Source: Sideroxydans sp. (GTDB lineage Bacteria > Pseudomonadota > Gammaproteobacteria > Burkholderiales > Gallionellaceae). Taken from it: 32,604 bases of DNA. A program made the position numbers and the translations under genes. Below the pieces are notes generated by a model. The model was not told where the DNA came from. It worked only from the letters and a program-made list of their open reading frames with translations, and searched no databases. The DNA lies in NCBI GenBank assembly GCA_013140695.1, contig JABFSI010000064.1, positions 1-32,604 of the forward strand. Reading direction: 5' to 3'. Shown here in pieces: positions 1-7,571 of the stretch (the first letter of the stretch is position 1; each line of letters starts with the position of its first letter).

Positions 1-863
1 GTGTAAGCCACCACGCCCGTGAAGTTGTTCGCTGTTGTACCGCTCAACTGATTCACGCCCAGCACTTTAGGCTGCCCTTGCCCTGTCGATGTAAGTGTTG
101 CGATTAAGCTAGTGACTGAGGTTCCGTTCGGCACCGTCACTGCGATGCTAAAAGGCGATGCGGCCCCACTTATGATTCCAGCAACCCCGCCAATCGAATA
201 GGCGGTGATGGCTTTATCAGTAATCAGCGCCACGTTGACTGTGACGGTATAGGTGACGGGCGTTCCATCAGCAGAGGTGACGATGTAGGCTACAGGTGCG
301 GTGAAGTCATTCGCAGTAATACCGCTCACTTGCATGACAGTGCCTACCTTGACACTCATGCCTGTGGAGGTGAAGGTCGCTACTTGAGTCGTCGACGATC
401 CAAAGGGGAGTGTCACAGCGATGGTCTTTGCCGTTTTATTGATCGTTCCTGAAATCCCTGCCAGCGAGTAAGTAGTCATCGCATTGGCCGAACTCACGCT
501 CACGTTCACGCTGACTGTGTAGGTCGCTGTCGTACCGTCTTCCGCAGTGACTGTGTAGATCACTGGCGCAGTGAAGTTATTTGTCGTTGTTCCACTGGAC
601 TGTGTGCTTGTTCCCACTTTTAGGTTGGCCCCCGTAGTGGTGAATGTCGCAATTAGCGCGGTGACATTCGTGCCATGCGGCATGGTCACCGCAATGGAAG
701 ATCCCGTGATGGTTCCCGTGACTCCTGCCAGTGAATAGGCAGTCATGTCTTTGCTCGCACTCGCTGGCGTGCCACCACCGCTACCGCAAGCCACTACAAA
801 AACGGCTAGCAGCAATGCGATGATCCATTTCAATGGATTGATAATACTTTCGATGTTTTTCAT
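1..863 (-). CDS. Repeat-containing surface lipoprotein (C-terminus outside window)
   Basis: Only the first 287 codons are visible; the gene runs off the left edge with no stop. The start is the ATG preceded by GAGGTG at good spacing. The N-terminus is a lipoprotein signal: hydrophobic core at residues 13-24 and lipobox V-V-A-C with Cys26, followed by a Gly/Ser-rich linker. From about residue 38 come three beta-rich repeats of roughly 85 residues. Each opens with a motif like AYSLAGV and ends with a TYTVTVNV-type strand. Such Thr/Val-rich repeats (DUF5018 or cadherin-like sandwiches; family name tentative) occur in surface lipoproteins of environmental bacteria. It is a clear paralogue of the next lipoprotein gene, which ends in a DUF3494 domain; whether this one does cannot be seen. 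Likely anchored in the outer membrane. Confidence 0.85.
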   Translation of the reverse strand, partial: MKNIESIINPLKWIIALLLAVFVVACGSGGGTPASASKDMTAYSLAGVTGTITGSSIAVTMPHGTNVTALIATFTTTGANLKVGTSTQSSGTTTNNFTAPVIYTVTAEDGTTATYTVSVNVSVSSANAMTTYSLAGISGTINKTAKTIAVTLPFGSSTTQVATFTSTGMSVKVGTVMQVSGITANDFTAPVAYIVTSADGTPVTYTVTVNVALITDKAITAYSIGGVAGIISGAASPFSIAVTVPNGTSVTSLIATLTSTGQGQPKVLGVNQLSGTTANNFTGVVAY

Positions 864-960
864 TTTTTCACCTCTTTGTTTAATACGTAAAAGAGTCGCT
901 ACTACCGACGAACACAAGCCGCTCCCATAACCCTTATGCGCTCTTCATTTATGCTGCTCG

Positions 961-974
961 GTGCGCTATCGCAC
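961..974. promoter_or_regulatory. Inverted repeat GTGCG-N4-CGCAC, candidate operator
   Basis: A perfect 5-bp dyad with a 4-bp spacer lies 98 bp upstream of the start of the first lipoprotein gene. Read toward that gene it forms part of TGTGCGATAGCGCACCGAGC, which closely matches a site upstream of the paralogous lipoprotein gene. No regulator can be named. Confidence 0.4.
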
Positions 975-1030
975 ATACATCCCAATTGTTGCTGTGAATC
1001 CAAGTAGTGATTTGTACGGGCAGTTACATA

Positions 1031-1056
1031 CAAAGGCCGTCTTGCGACGGCCTTTG
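1031..1056 (-). terminator. Hairpin terminator after the DUF3494 repeat lipoprotein gene
   Basis: Perfect 11-bp GC-rich stem (CAAAGGCCGTC) with a 4-nt loop, about 20 bp past the stop codon of the minus-strand gene. The uridine tract is weak on both strands, so termination efficiency is uncertain. Confidence 0.6.
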
Positions 1057-1078
1057 TATTTCTGCTGTGTGCGATGAC

Positions 1079-3013
1079 TTAAGGCGCTACAGTGCTGCCA
1101 TCCAACGTGACCGCAGTCCCTGACAATGCTCTGCCATGCAGTACTGCGCCTGTTTGAATAGCAATCAACGTCGAGGGTGATGTCAAAATATTTCCATTAA
1201 ACGTGGAATATGTACCCAAAGTTACGCTCGCACCCGCGACTTGCCAGAACACGTTAGAGGGTACGGCTCCGCCAACGAGTACAACCTTGACGCCTGTGGG
1301 CACATCCGCGCCTGAAGCAATAGCCAGGTTTCCAGAAACTTGGAACACCCAAACATCGCTTGCACCACCTGTGAGGGTGATGTCTCCATTGATGTTGACA
1401 TTACTTCCCCAGGTATAAGTGCCCGGTGTGAAATTGGTTCCTGCTGGCAAAACGCCGGCTAAAACATTCAGATTGGCTGCACCTACTCCTGCAGGCGTAG
1501 CTGGATCTGAAGCCGCTGTATATGCAGTTCCCAAGTCAAGTATTGCTTGAGCTACCAAGCCACTTGTGGGCACAGCACAACCCGCAAACCCAACCACTGC
1601 ATAGGTAGCATCAGATGCGTGGATATTGCTTGTCCCTTGCATTTCCGAACACGCTACGGTGATTGCAGAACCCGGCGCTGGACTCAATCCGATATTCCCA
1701 GTGATTAAACCAAGAACAGGATTGGCATCTGAAATACCGGTTGTTGCCAAGACCACGAAGTTGTTCGTCGTAATTGAAAGCAGGTTGATTGCTGGGGGAC
1801 CTGACGCTGCAGGAGCCACCGTAACCGTCACGGTATAAGTCACCGATGTGCCATCCGCTGCGGTGACAAGGTAAGCCTTCGGCGTTGTGAAGTTGTTGGG
1901 CGTTGTCGCTGAATTCTGACTCACTCCCCCAATAGTGGGCACGCCAGCACCTGTGCTGGTGAATGTCGCCACCAGTGCGGTTACGTTAGTACCCGATGGC
2001 ATCGTCACAGTAATGGTGTGCGCAGGCTCGGTGATGACTCCATTCACCCCAACCAGCGAGAATGCTGTAAGGGCTTTTGCAGAGTTCAACGCGACTGCGA
2101 CCGTCACGGTATAAGTCACTGATGTGCCGTCCGCTGCGGTGACAAGGTAAGCCTTCGGCGTTGTGAAGTTGTTCACTGTTGAAGCGGAAAGCTGATTCAC
2201 ACCTGCAATAGTGGGGGCGCCCGCTCCTGTGCTGGTGAATGTCGCCACCAGTGCAGTTACGCTAGTACCGAATGGCATCGTCACTGAAATAGCTGTGCCA
2301 GTGATTGTTCCATTCACCCCAGCCAGTGAATAAGCTGTGAGGGCTTTAGCCGAGTTCGACGCGACTGCAACCGTCACGGTATAAGTCACCGATGTGCCGT
2401 CCGCTGCGGTGACTAGGTAAGCCTTCGGCGTTGTGAAGTTGTTCGGCGTTGCCGCTGTGACTTGATTCACGCCGCCAATAGTGGGCACGCCAGCGCCTGT
2501 ACTGCTGAATGTCGCCACTAGTGCAGTTACGTTAGTACCAAATGGCATCGTCACCGAGATAGATGTGCCTGTGATTACTCCACTGACACCCGCTAGTGAA
2601 TAGGTTGTGATTGCTTTGGCTCCACTCGCGGCAACGACCACCGTCACGGTATAAGTCGCCGTTGTGCTATCAGCGGCTGTCACGACGTAGACTTTAGGGG
2701 TGGTGAAGTTGTTCGCTGTGGTGCTGCTTATCTGTACTACTGCGGGAGTGCCTGCCGTAACCACGCCGCCTGTTGTCGTAAATGTCGGCACTAACGCCGT
2801 CACGACTGTTCCATTGGGTACCGTCAACGCGATGGTCTTTGCAGTTTGATTGATGACGCCTACTGTCCCGCCAATCGTAAATGAGGTGATTGCTTTATCG
2901 GAATTTAACACGGTGGCTGTGTCACCTCCCCCTCCGCATCCCGCTACAAAAGCTGCTAGCAGCACAGCCACGAACCACGTCAGTGGTTTTGAAATAAATT
3001 GGATTCTGTTCAT
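1079..3013 (-). CDS. Repeat lipoprotein with C-terminal DUF3494 (ice-binding-like) domain
   Basis: A 644-residue lipoprotein. An upstream in-frame ATG exists, but the chosen start has AAGGAG at ideal spacing and begins directly with a lipoprotein signal (hydrophobic residues 12-24, lipobox V-A-G-C, Cys26, Gly run). Residues about 40-400 hold four beta-rich repeats (about 90 residues each) opening with KA(I/L)T and ending in TYTVTV. From about 410 to the end is a DUF3494 domain: LITGNIGLSP near its start, PGTYTWGSNV and later VFWQV. DUF3494 is a beta-solenoid fold known from ice-binding proteins and also present in non-freezing species, so ice binding is an inference. The last three repeats are nearly identical in DNA (270-bp period), pointing to recent duplication. 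It pairs with the paralogue downstream on the same strand. Confidence 0.85.
   Translation of the reverse strand: MNRIQFISKPLTWFVAVLLAAFVAGCGGGGDTATVLNSDKAITSFTIGGTVGVINQTAKTIALTVPNGTVVTALVPTFTTTGGVVTAGTPAVVQISSTTANNFTTPKVYVVTAADSTTATYTVTVVVAASGAKAITTYSLAGVSGVITGTSISVTMPFGTNVTALVATFSSTGAGVPTIGGVNQVTAATPNNFTTPKAYLVTAADGTSVTYTVTVAVASNSAKALTAYSLAGVNGTITGTAISVTMPFGTSVTALVATFTSTGAGAPTIAGVNQLSASTVNNFTTPKAYLVTAADGTSVTYTVTVAVALNSAKALTAFSLVGVNGVITEPAHTITVTMPSGTNVTALVATFTSTGAGVPTIGGVSQNSATTPNNFTTPKAYLVTAADGTSVTYTVTVTVAPAASGPPAINLLSITTNNFVVLATTGISDANPVLGLITGNIGLSPAPGSAITVACSEMQGTSNIHASDATYAVVGFAGCAVPTSGLVAQAILDLGTAYTAASDPATPAGVGAANLNVLAGVLPAGTNFTPGTYTWGSNVNINGDITLTGGASDVWVFQVSGNLAIASGADVPTGVKVVLVGGAVPSNVFWQVAGASVTLGTYSTFNGNILTSPSTLIAIQTGAVLHGRALSGTAVTLDGSTVAP
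1825..2720 (-). repeat. Tandem intragenic repeats, about 270-bp period
   Basis: The string CCGTCACGGTATAAGTC recurs at 1825, 2101 and 2371, and a diverging form starts at 2641. The spacing is 276, 270 and 270 bp, in phase with the reading frame. The extra 6 bp in the first interval adds two residues. Copies at 2101 and 2371 are nearly identical over most of the unit. Confidence 0.85.
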
Positions 3014-3129
3014 TTGATTCTCCTTAATAGTGACTGATTCGGAGTGAGTTTTTCGTCGGATATATCTACGCATAACACCTCGATGTACAACTCACATCGT
3101 GCTTATCACCGCTTTGGTAAAACAGCACC

Positions 3130-3143
3130 GTGCGTTGTCGCAC
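3130..3143. promoter_or_regulatory. Inverted repeat GTGCG-N4-CGCAC, candidate operator
   Basis: Second copy of the dyad seen before the paralogous lipoprotein gene, here 117 bp upstream of the start of the DUF3494 repeat lipoprotein. On the minus strand it reads TGTGCGACAACGCACGGTGC, matching the first site at most positions beyond the dyad itself. It also lies about 100 bp upstream of the divergent DUF4398 lipoprotein gene, so it could act on either. Confidence 0.4.
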
Positions 3144-3242
3144 AGAGCCTTTTCTGGATGTAGCGATGTCACTCTTATGTGCGCAAACGTACAGTTTTAG
3201 AGGGTGGGCTGATGTCTGATGAGCACTCCCTGAACTCATTGG

Positions 3243-3644
3243 ATGAAGAAAATGAAGACCTCTACGAATAACAAAACACAGACTTTGATCGCCAAGCTTG
3301 GCATCGTGATCGGTAGTGCCGCTCTTTTAGCGGCCTGTGCAGGTGTGCAGCCACCGCTTGAACAAATGGCCACTTCCAAAGCGGCTGTGGATACTGCGGT
3401 CAGTACGGGCGCAAATGAATTCGCACCCGTACAGATTAAGTCTGCGATGGAAAAAATGACGCGCGCTGAAAAGGCGATGTCTGACGAGAACTATGAGGCT
3501 GCAAAGCAACAGGCCGAACAGGCACAAGTAGATGCGCAACTTGCAACGGCGATGGCGCGGTCGGCCAAAGCCAAGAAAGCGGCCGATGCACTACAAGAAG
3601 ATAGTCAAATCCTGCGCCAAGAACTTGACCGCAAATCCAACTAA
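3243..3644 (+). CDS. DUF4398-type lipoprotein
   Basis: 133-residue lipoprotein: basic N-terminus, hydrophobic core around residues 19-30, lipobox L-A-A-C with Cys32. The mature part is an Ala/Glu/Lys-rich helical region with the pattern A...KMTRAEKAM...YEAAKQQAEQAQVDAQLA, typical of DUF4398. These proteins usually sit beside an OmpA-domain lipoprotein, as here (18 bp upstream of it), and probably work at the outer membrane or periplasm. The exact role is unknown. The start could also be the ATG three codons downstream; neither has a strong ribosome site. Confidence 0.8.
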   Translation: MKKMKTSTNNKTQTLIAKLGIVIGSAALLAACAGVQPPLEQMATSKAAVDTAVSTGANEFAPVQIKSAMEKMTRAEKAMSDENYEAAKQQAEQAQVDAQLATAMARSAKAKKAADALQEDSQILRQELDRKSN

Positions 3645-3662
3645 TCAATTACGGAGTCACCC

Positions 3663-4550
3663 ATGAAAAACTTTCACTATGTCCCTTTGTCACTCATCGC
3701 TTTGGCGATGCTCACTGCTTGCAATACAACGACTCACAATGCTCGACTCCAAGATGCTCATGAGCGTTATAAATTTGCGCAAAGCAGTCCGCAGATAACT
3801 ACGCTAGCCGCCGCTGAACTGGGCGAGGCTGCAAACTCCCTAAAATTAGCTGATAACGCATTGAGCAAAGGTGAAAGCGCAGTAATGATTAATCAGCTTT
3901 CCTATCTTGCGATACAAAAAATATCCATTGCACAAGAAACCTCCAACCGAAAGACCTATGAATTGGCAGTGACTAATGCGAGTGCAAATCGCAATCAGAT
4001 TCGCCTTGATGCGAGAACTGCCGAGGCCGATGCAGCTAAACGTCAAGTGGTCATCGCCAATGAGACAGTCAATCAACAAGCCGAAGATTTAGCCGCAGCG
4101 GATGCGAATGCGCAAACTGACCAAGCTGTCATCGTCATTCAAGAGATGCAGATTCGCGAACTGAATGCGAAGCAGACCAAACGTGGATTGGTTGTCACCT
4201 TGGGTGATGTGTTATTCAACTCGGGTCAGTCTGAACTCAAATCTAGCGGCACGCGGAATGTGCAAAAAGTGGCCGACTTCCTTATGCAGCACCCGCAGCG
4301 CGATGTGTTAATCGAAGGCTTCACCGATAGTGTGGGGAGTGAAAGTTTCAACCAACTATTGTCTGAACGTCGTGCCGAGTCGGTGCGGTCGGCGTTGATT
4401 GATTTGGGTGTGAGTGCTGATCGCATCTCGACACAAGGCTATGGCGAGGAACATCCCGTTGCCAAGAATGACACTTCAGCTCATCGTCAATCCAATCGCC
4501 GCGTTGAGATTATCTTTTCAGAAGATGACGGAGCCATTCCGACGATGTGA
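3663..4550 (+). CDS. OmpA-family lipoprotein (DUF4398 + OmpA C-terminal domain)
   Basis: 295 residues. Lipoprotein signal with lipobox L-T-A-C (Cys20). Residues about 25-165 form an Ala-rich helical, likely coiled-coil DUF4398-like region. Residues about 175-290 are an OmpA peptidoglycan-binding domain: GDVLFNSGQSEL, then GFTDSVGS, LSERRAESV, the GYGEEHPVA stretch and the closing NRRVEIIF. This domain binds diaminopimelate in peptidoglycan, so the protein should tether outer membrane to wall. It follows the DUF4398 lipoprotein gene closely, with GGAG in the spacer, and probably shares its transcript. The DUF883/YqjE/YqjK genes follow, suggesting an envelope-stress cluster. Confidence 0.9.
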   Translation: MKNFHYVPLSLIALAMLTACNTTTHNARLQDAHERYKFAQSSPQITTLAAAELGEAANSLKLADNALSKGESAVMINQLSYLAIQKISIAQETSNRKTYELAVTNASANRNQIRLDARTAEADAAKRQVVIANETVNQQAEDLAAADANAQTDQAVIVIQEMQIRELNAKQTKRGLVVTLGDVLFNSGQSELKSSGTRNVQKVADFLMQHPQRDVLIEGFTDSVGSESFNQLLSERRAESVRSALIDLGVSADRISTQGYGEEHPVAKNDTSAHRQSNRRVEIIFSEDDGAIPTM

Positions 4551-4597
4551 TGGAGGCTATTTTTCAATCCCCATAATTTCAAAAAAGGAGTTAAGTC

Positions 4598-4927
4598 ATG
4601 ACCACATATGCAATGGATAAGAAACATCTCACCGCCGCCAAGGATAAATTCATGGATGAGATGCGCGCAGTGGTGGAGGATGCCGAAGCGCTACTCAACG
4701 CCACGACCGACCAAGCAGGCGATGGTGCGAACGCCGCACGGGCTCGTATCGAAAAGAGCTTGCATGTCGTTAAAGGGCGTTTGATCGACGCTGAAGAGGC
4801 GGTGGTTGAGCACACCAAGCAGGCGGCCAAAGTCACTGACCAATATGTTCACGATAACCCTTGGAAGGCGATCGGCATCACGGCCTGCGCGGGTGTCATC
4901 GTGGGCATGCTCATCGCTAGACGCTGA
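4598..4927 (+). CDS. DUF883 (ElaB/YqjD-like) membrane-anchored protein
   Basis: 109 residues with a perfect AAGGAG before the ATG. The N-terminal three quarters is a charged amphipathic helix with repeated Asp/Glu/Lys/Ala. The end has NPWKAIGITACAGVIVGMLIA, a single C-terminal transmembrane helix followed by Arg-Arg. This is the DUF883/ElaB/YqjD layout; E. coli YqjD is an inner-membrane, ribosome-associated protein of stationary phase. Two base pairs separate it from the YqjE-like gene, so the two are surely co-transcribed. Confidence 0.9.
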   Translation: MTTYAMDKKHLTAAKDKFMDEMRAVVEDAEALLNATTDQAGDGANAARARIEKSLHVVKGRLIDAEEAVVEHTKQAAKVTDQYVHDNPWKAIGITACAGVIVGMLIARR

Positions 4928-4929
4928 AT

Positions 4930-5307
4930 ATGTCTGACTCGACAGGACTGATGGAATCGCTGAAACGGATGGTGGATACGTTGTTATCTATCGTCCAGAC
5001 GCGTCTGGAACTGTTGTCCACCGAACTAGAGGAAGAGCGTGTACGAATCGGACAGCTATTGTTGTACGGTGCCATCGCGCTCTTCTTCTTCGGTATGTCC
5101 ATCTTGCTACTTACCATATTTATCGTGGTCGCGTTCTGGGACAGTCATCTTATGTTGGTATTAGGTGGGCTAGTTGTATTGTTCTTCTTTGCTGGACTGT
5201 TCACATGGTTTGCATTCCAACAAGTCGCTCGCAAAAGATTCAGATTATTTTCGAGCAGCTTGGACGAGTTAGCAGAAGACCGTGATTGGTTCGCCCCCAG
5301 ATTATGA
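4930..5307 (+). CDS. YqjE-like (phage-holin-family) membrane protein
   Basis: 125 residues. An N-terminal amphipathic helix (about 1-40, with TRLELLSTELEEER) is followed by two transmembrane segments (about 43-68 and 75-97) and a charged tail. This matches the YqjE / putative Actinobacteriophage holin superfamily protein found next to DUF883 and YqjK proteins in many proteobacteria. Function is unknown beyond inner-membrane location. It starts just after the DUF883 stop and overlaps the next gene by four bases (ATGA). Confidence 0.88.
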   Translation: MSDSTGLMESLKRMVDTLLSIVQTRLELLSTELEEERVRIGQLLLYGAIALFFFGMSILLLTIFIVVAFWDSHLMLVLGGLVVLFFFAGLFTWFAFQQVARKRFRLFSSSLDELAEDRDWFAPRL

Positions 5308-5660
5308 GTAATCAATTAGTCGAGCTGGCCTACCGTCGCAAGCGCCTTGTGCAAAGGATTAGCGAGCAGCGGGCTGATATGTTGGTGTTGACCCAGCAAT
5401 GGCATAAACCCCTGGCGCTGGCTGATTCAGGCGTCAAAACTTTTCAGGTGATGCGCAATCACCCCGCTTGGGTCGCGGGAGGACTCACTGCCTTGCTGGC
5501 TTGGCGTCGCAAGGGAATCGTAAGGTTGATCAAAACAGGATGGCGACTGGCTTACCTCTACCCATCGGCGATACTTGCGGGGTACAAATATCTTTCTGCG
5601 CTCACATCCCCTAGAGATGCAAAGAGTGATGAGACTGATGATGATTTAGAAAATCGGTAA
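5304..5660 (+). CDS. YqjK-like protein
   Basis: 118 residues. The ATG shares ATGA with the stop of the YqjE-like gene, which decides this start over an upstream in-frame TTG. Composition: basic coiled N-terminus (YRRKRLVQRISEQR), a conserved-looking NHPAWVAGG motif, then a short hydrophobic stretch and Arg-rich segments, with an acidic C-terminus. It fits the YqjK-like family, third member of the DUF883-YqjE-YqjK module. Role unknown. Confidence 0.75.
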   Translation: MSNQLVELAYRRKRLVQRISEQRADMLVLTQQWHKPLALADSGVKTFQVMRNHPAWVAGGLTALLAWRRKGIVRLIKTGWRLAYLYPSAILAGYKYLSALTSPRDAKSDETDDDLENR

Positions 5661-5684
5661 ACACGCAGAAATTTCCAGATGAAA

Positions 5685-5708
5685 AAATGCCGTCTCTCGA
5701 CGGCATTT
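5685..5708. terminator. Bidirectional intrinsic terminator
   Basis: 10-bp perfect stem AAATGCCGTC with loop TCTC between convergent genes. On the minus strand it is followed by a run of T, making it a strong terminator for the DUF3494 lipoprotein gene; it can also end the yqjK-like transcript. Confidence 0.85.
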
Positions 5709-5728
5709 CTACTTCATGTTGTTCTAAC

Positions 5729-6565
5729 TTATGGCGCTGGCTGTGTCAGCGCATTAGCATCCAAGGTCACGGCAGTCTGCGCCAACAAACGGCCATTGGC
5801 AGAAGCGCCCGTCCTCATGTTGATGGATGTTTGCGACAGGATTACCCCTTCCATGTGAGCCGTCGTCCCAATATCCACAGCACCAAACACTTGCCAGAAG
5901 ATGTTTTTAGGCAATGCGCCCCCAGTCAAGATGACCCTAGCCGCCGAGGATTGGGTGATGCCTTGTGCGACTTGGAATATCCACACATCGTTAGGGCCAC
6001 CATGGAGTGTCACGTCAGTTGGGATCAACACGCCAGTGCTCCATTTATAGGTTGCAGGTGCAAGCACCATCCCGCCAATGTTGCCTGTGCCCAGTTCGGT
6101 GTAATCAGGCGCGCGTCCGGCCGCATCCGTATAGGCTGTCAGCATATTGCTCACCGACGTGGTTAGATTACTAGGCGTTGGCGCCGTGTAATCTGAAGCG
6201 AAGAGTTGTCCAGTTACCAATGGCGATGTCGAGAACACATTGGTTGCGTCTGCCACCAATGAAAATCCCGTGATGAACGAGGCTGCCGCTGGGCTGACGC
6301 CCACGTTACCCGTTACAACTGTCACACCCGTGGTTGAGACAGCCGCCTTGGCAAGAATGACATAGCCCCCCGCAGTTCCTAATACTACGGGTGACGGTCC
6401 TTTACCTATCCCCCCTAATCCCGCTCCTGCGCCAGCCGTCGTTGGATTCGCCACCGAACCTAAAACCGCACCTGAACCGCCACCACCACACCCTGTGACG
6501 ATCGTCCCCAATAGCATGGCAGCCAACACCATTGCCCCACTTCGCTTCACATTGAATCTATTCAT
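5729..6565 (-). CDS. DUF3494 (ice-binding-like) lipoprotein
   Basis: 278 residues. AAGGAG lies just upstream. Lipoprotein signal: Lys/Arg start, hydrophobic residues 11-23, lipobox V-T-G-C with Cys26, then a Gly run. From about residue 60 to the end is one DUF3494 domain: TGNVGVSP, LAPATYKWSTGV, DVTLHGGPNDVWIFQV, PKNIFWQV, and a terminal AQTAVTLDAN. The family includes ice-binding/antifreeze proteins of polar microbes and proteins of unknown role in temperate ones. Unlike the larger lipoprotein nearby, it lacks the beta-sandwich repeats. It is a single-gene transcript with its own terminator. A dyad AGTGCA-N7-TGCACT lies 48 bp upstream. Confidence 0.88.
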   Translation of the reverse strand: MNRFNVKRSGAMVLAAMLLGTIVTGCGGGGSGAVLGSVANPTTAGAGAGLGGIGKGPSPVVLGTAGGYVILAKAAVSTTGVTVVTGNVGVSPAAASFITGFSLVADATNVFSTSPLVTGQLFASDYTAPTPSNLTTSVSNMLTAYTDAAGRAPDYTELGTGNIGGMVLAPATYKWSTGVLIPTDVTLHGGPNDVWIFQVAQGITQSSAARVILTGGALPKNIFWQVFGAVDIGTTAHMEGVILSQTSINMRTGASANGRLLAQTAVTLDANALTQPAP

Positions 6566-6612
6566 GTCCGCTCTCCTTAATCATGAACCTCTTGGTAAGA
6601 TTCTGAAGGCCA

Positions 6613-6631
6613 AGTGCAATTAGCTTGCACT
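6613..6631. promoter_or_regulatory. Dyad AGTGCA-N7-TGCACT, candidate operator
   Basis: Perfect dyad (7-bp half-sites AGTGCAA/TTGCACT with 5-bp centre) 48 bp upstream of the DUF3494 lipoprotein start. The same half-sites at the same spacing appear 20 bp upstream of the adenylate cyclase gene. Confidence 0.4.
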
Positions 6632-6929
6632 GACCCGCCTCGGCATCTGTTGCCGAGACAAAAAGATTTTCTACTGCATAGAGATTTAGGTCTGTTCGTT
6701 GGCGAACCGATACCCACTGCGGGGCTGACTGAATATCATCGAATTACATCATTTCCGCTTATTCCACCACCCAAAACAGCTGTCATTGGCAACTTTATAA
6801 ATCGGACTCACCCTCATCTCCAATGGACACTTGGGCACTTCTTGATGCACCTATTAATAATGCTATACTTAAAGGTATGGCGAGTTTGCTACTGGCTCAT
6901 AGCACCCGTTTGGGTTTTATGGGATTTAT

Positions 6930-7063
6930 TTAAAGCGCGCTTTGATAGGTCGTGTGATTTTTTTACGATACGCCAGAATAAAAAACACGTCCTAATATAT
7001 TGTATTTATTAAATTTTATTTTCAATGTTTCGCTTTTTTAGCTCCTAGCATTAAAGCGCGCTT
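6930..7063. repeat. Pair of TTAAAGCGCGCTT repeats upstream of dksA
   Basis: TTAAAGCGCGCTT occurs at 6930-6942 (extending to a perfect 12-bp palindrome, 6932-6943) and again at 7051-7063, 33 bp before the dksA start. Equal orientation and self-complementary core suggest paired protein-binding sites, but no factor is identified. Confidence 0.4.
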
Positions 7064-7096
7064 GAAAAATTCAGCATCACTGTGGAGACCGACTTA

Positions 7097-7519
7097 ATGC
7101 CAACGCAATCGAACAAAACCGCCGTCCAATACAAAGCAAAAAAGGGCGAGGCTTACATGAACTCAAAGCAGCTCGATTATTTTCGTGGCGTACTGAACGG
7201 AATTAAACTGGGCTTAAGTCAAGACATCGACCGCACCGTGCACACCATGCAAGACGAGGCAACGGTCTTTGCCGACCCTAATGATCGCGCAACCCAAGAA
7301 TCAGACATGAGCCTAGAGTTGCGCAACCGCGACCGCGAACGCAAGCTCATCAAGAACATCGACAAAATGTTGGGGCGAATAGAAGCGGAAGATTATGGAT
7401 ATTGCGACAAGTGCGGCGTTGAAATTGGCTTAAGCCGTTTGGAAGCCCGACCTACTGCGACACTTTGCATTGACTGCAAGACGCTGGACGAAATTAGAGA
7501 ACGTCAAGTCGCTAAATAA
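7097..7519 (+). CDS. dksA: RNA polymerase-binding transcription factor DksA
   Basis: 140 residues. An upstream in-frame GTG exists, but the ATG chosen has GGAG nine bases upstream. DksA enters the RNA polymerase secondary channel and, with ppGpp, shifts transcription in the stringent response. Visible hallmarks: coiled-coil region with the tip DPNDRA preceded by Phe-Ala, the helix LELRNRDRERKLIKNIDKML nearly as in E. coli DksA, and a C-terminal zinc finger with C-D-K-C and C-I-D-C about 17 residues apart. The Asp pair of the tip and all four Cys are present, so it should be functional. Monocistronic, with a hairpin after the stop. Confidence 0.93.
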   Translation: MPTQSNKTAVQYKAKKGEAYMNSKQLDYFRGVLNGIKLGLSQDIDRTVHTMQDEATVFADPNDRATQESDMSLELRNRDRERKLIKNIDKMLGRIEAEDYGYCDKCGVEIGLSRLEARPTATLCIDCKTLDEIRERQVAK

Positions 7520-7527
7520 TGCATAAC

Positions 7528-7550
7528 TGACCTGCACACTGTGCAGGTCA
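7528..7550 (+). terminator. Hairpin after dksA
   Basis: Ten-base-pair dyad TGACCTGCAC with a 3-nt loop beginning 9 bp after the dksA stop. It is followed by a C-rich rather than T-rich stretch, so it may not be a full intrinsic terminator. It also faces the convergent barrel-protein gene. Confidence 0.5.
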
Positions 7551-7571
7551 GCCCCCGCCCCCTCTGCTGCA

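Larger units (their letters stand above)
6566..7096. other. Intergenic region with regulatory-looking dyads
   Basis: About 530 bp between divergent genes. It holds the AGTGCAA/TTGCACT dyad, a 7-bp hairpin CTCGGCA-N5-TGCCGAG at 6639-6657, an AT-rich stretch around 6950-7020, and two copies of TTAAAGCGCGCTT before dksA. An open frame at 6614-7012 has no ribosome site, family features or gene-like composition and is not called. Confidence 0.6.

Noticed and set aside
5687..6166. Plus-strand open frame opposite the DUF3494 lipoprotein
   Set aside because: Shadow of a gene with a clear lipoprotein signal and domain on the other strand.
6614..7012. A 132-codon plus-strand open frame upstream of dksA
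   Set aside because: No ribosome site, starts inside a dyad, ends in AT-rich promoter-like DNA, and the protein has no domain features.
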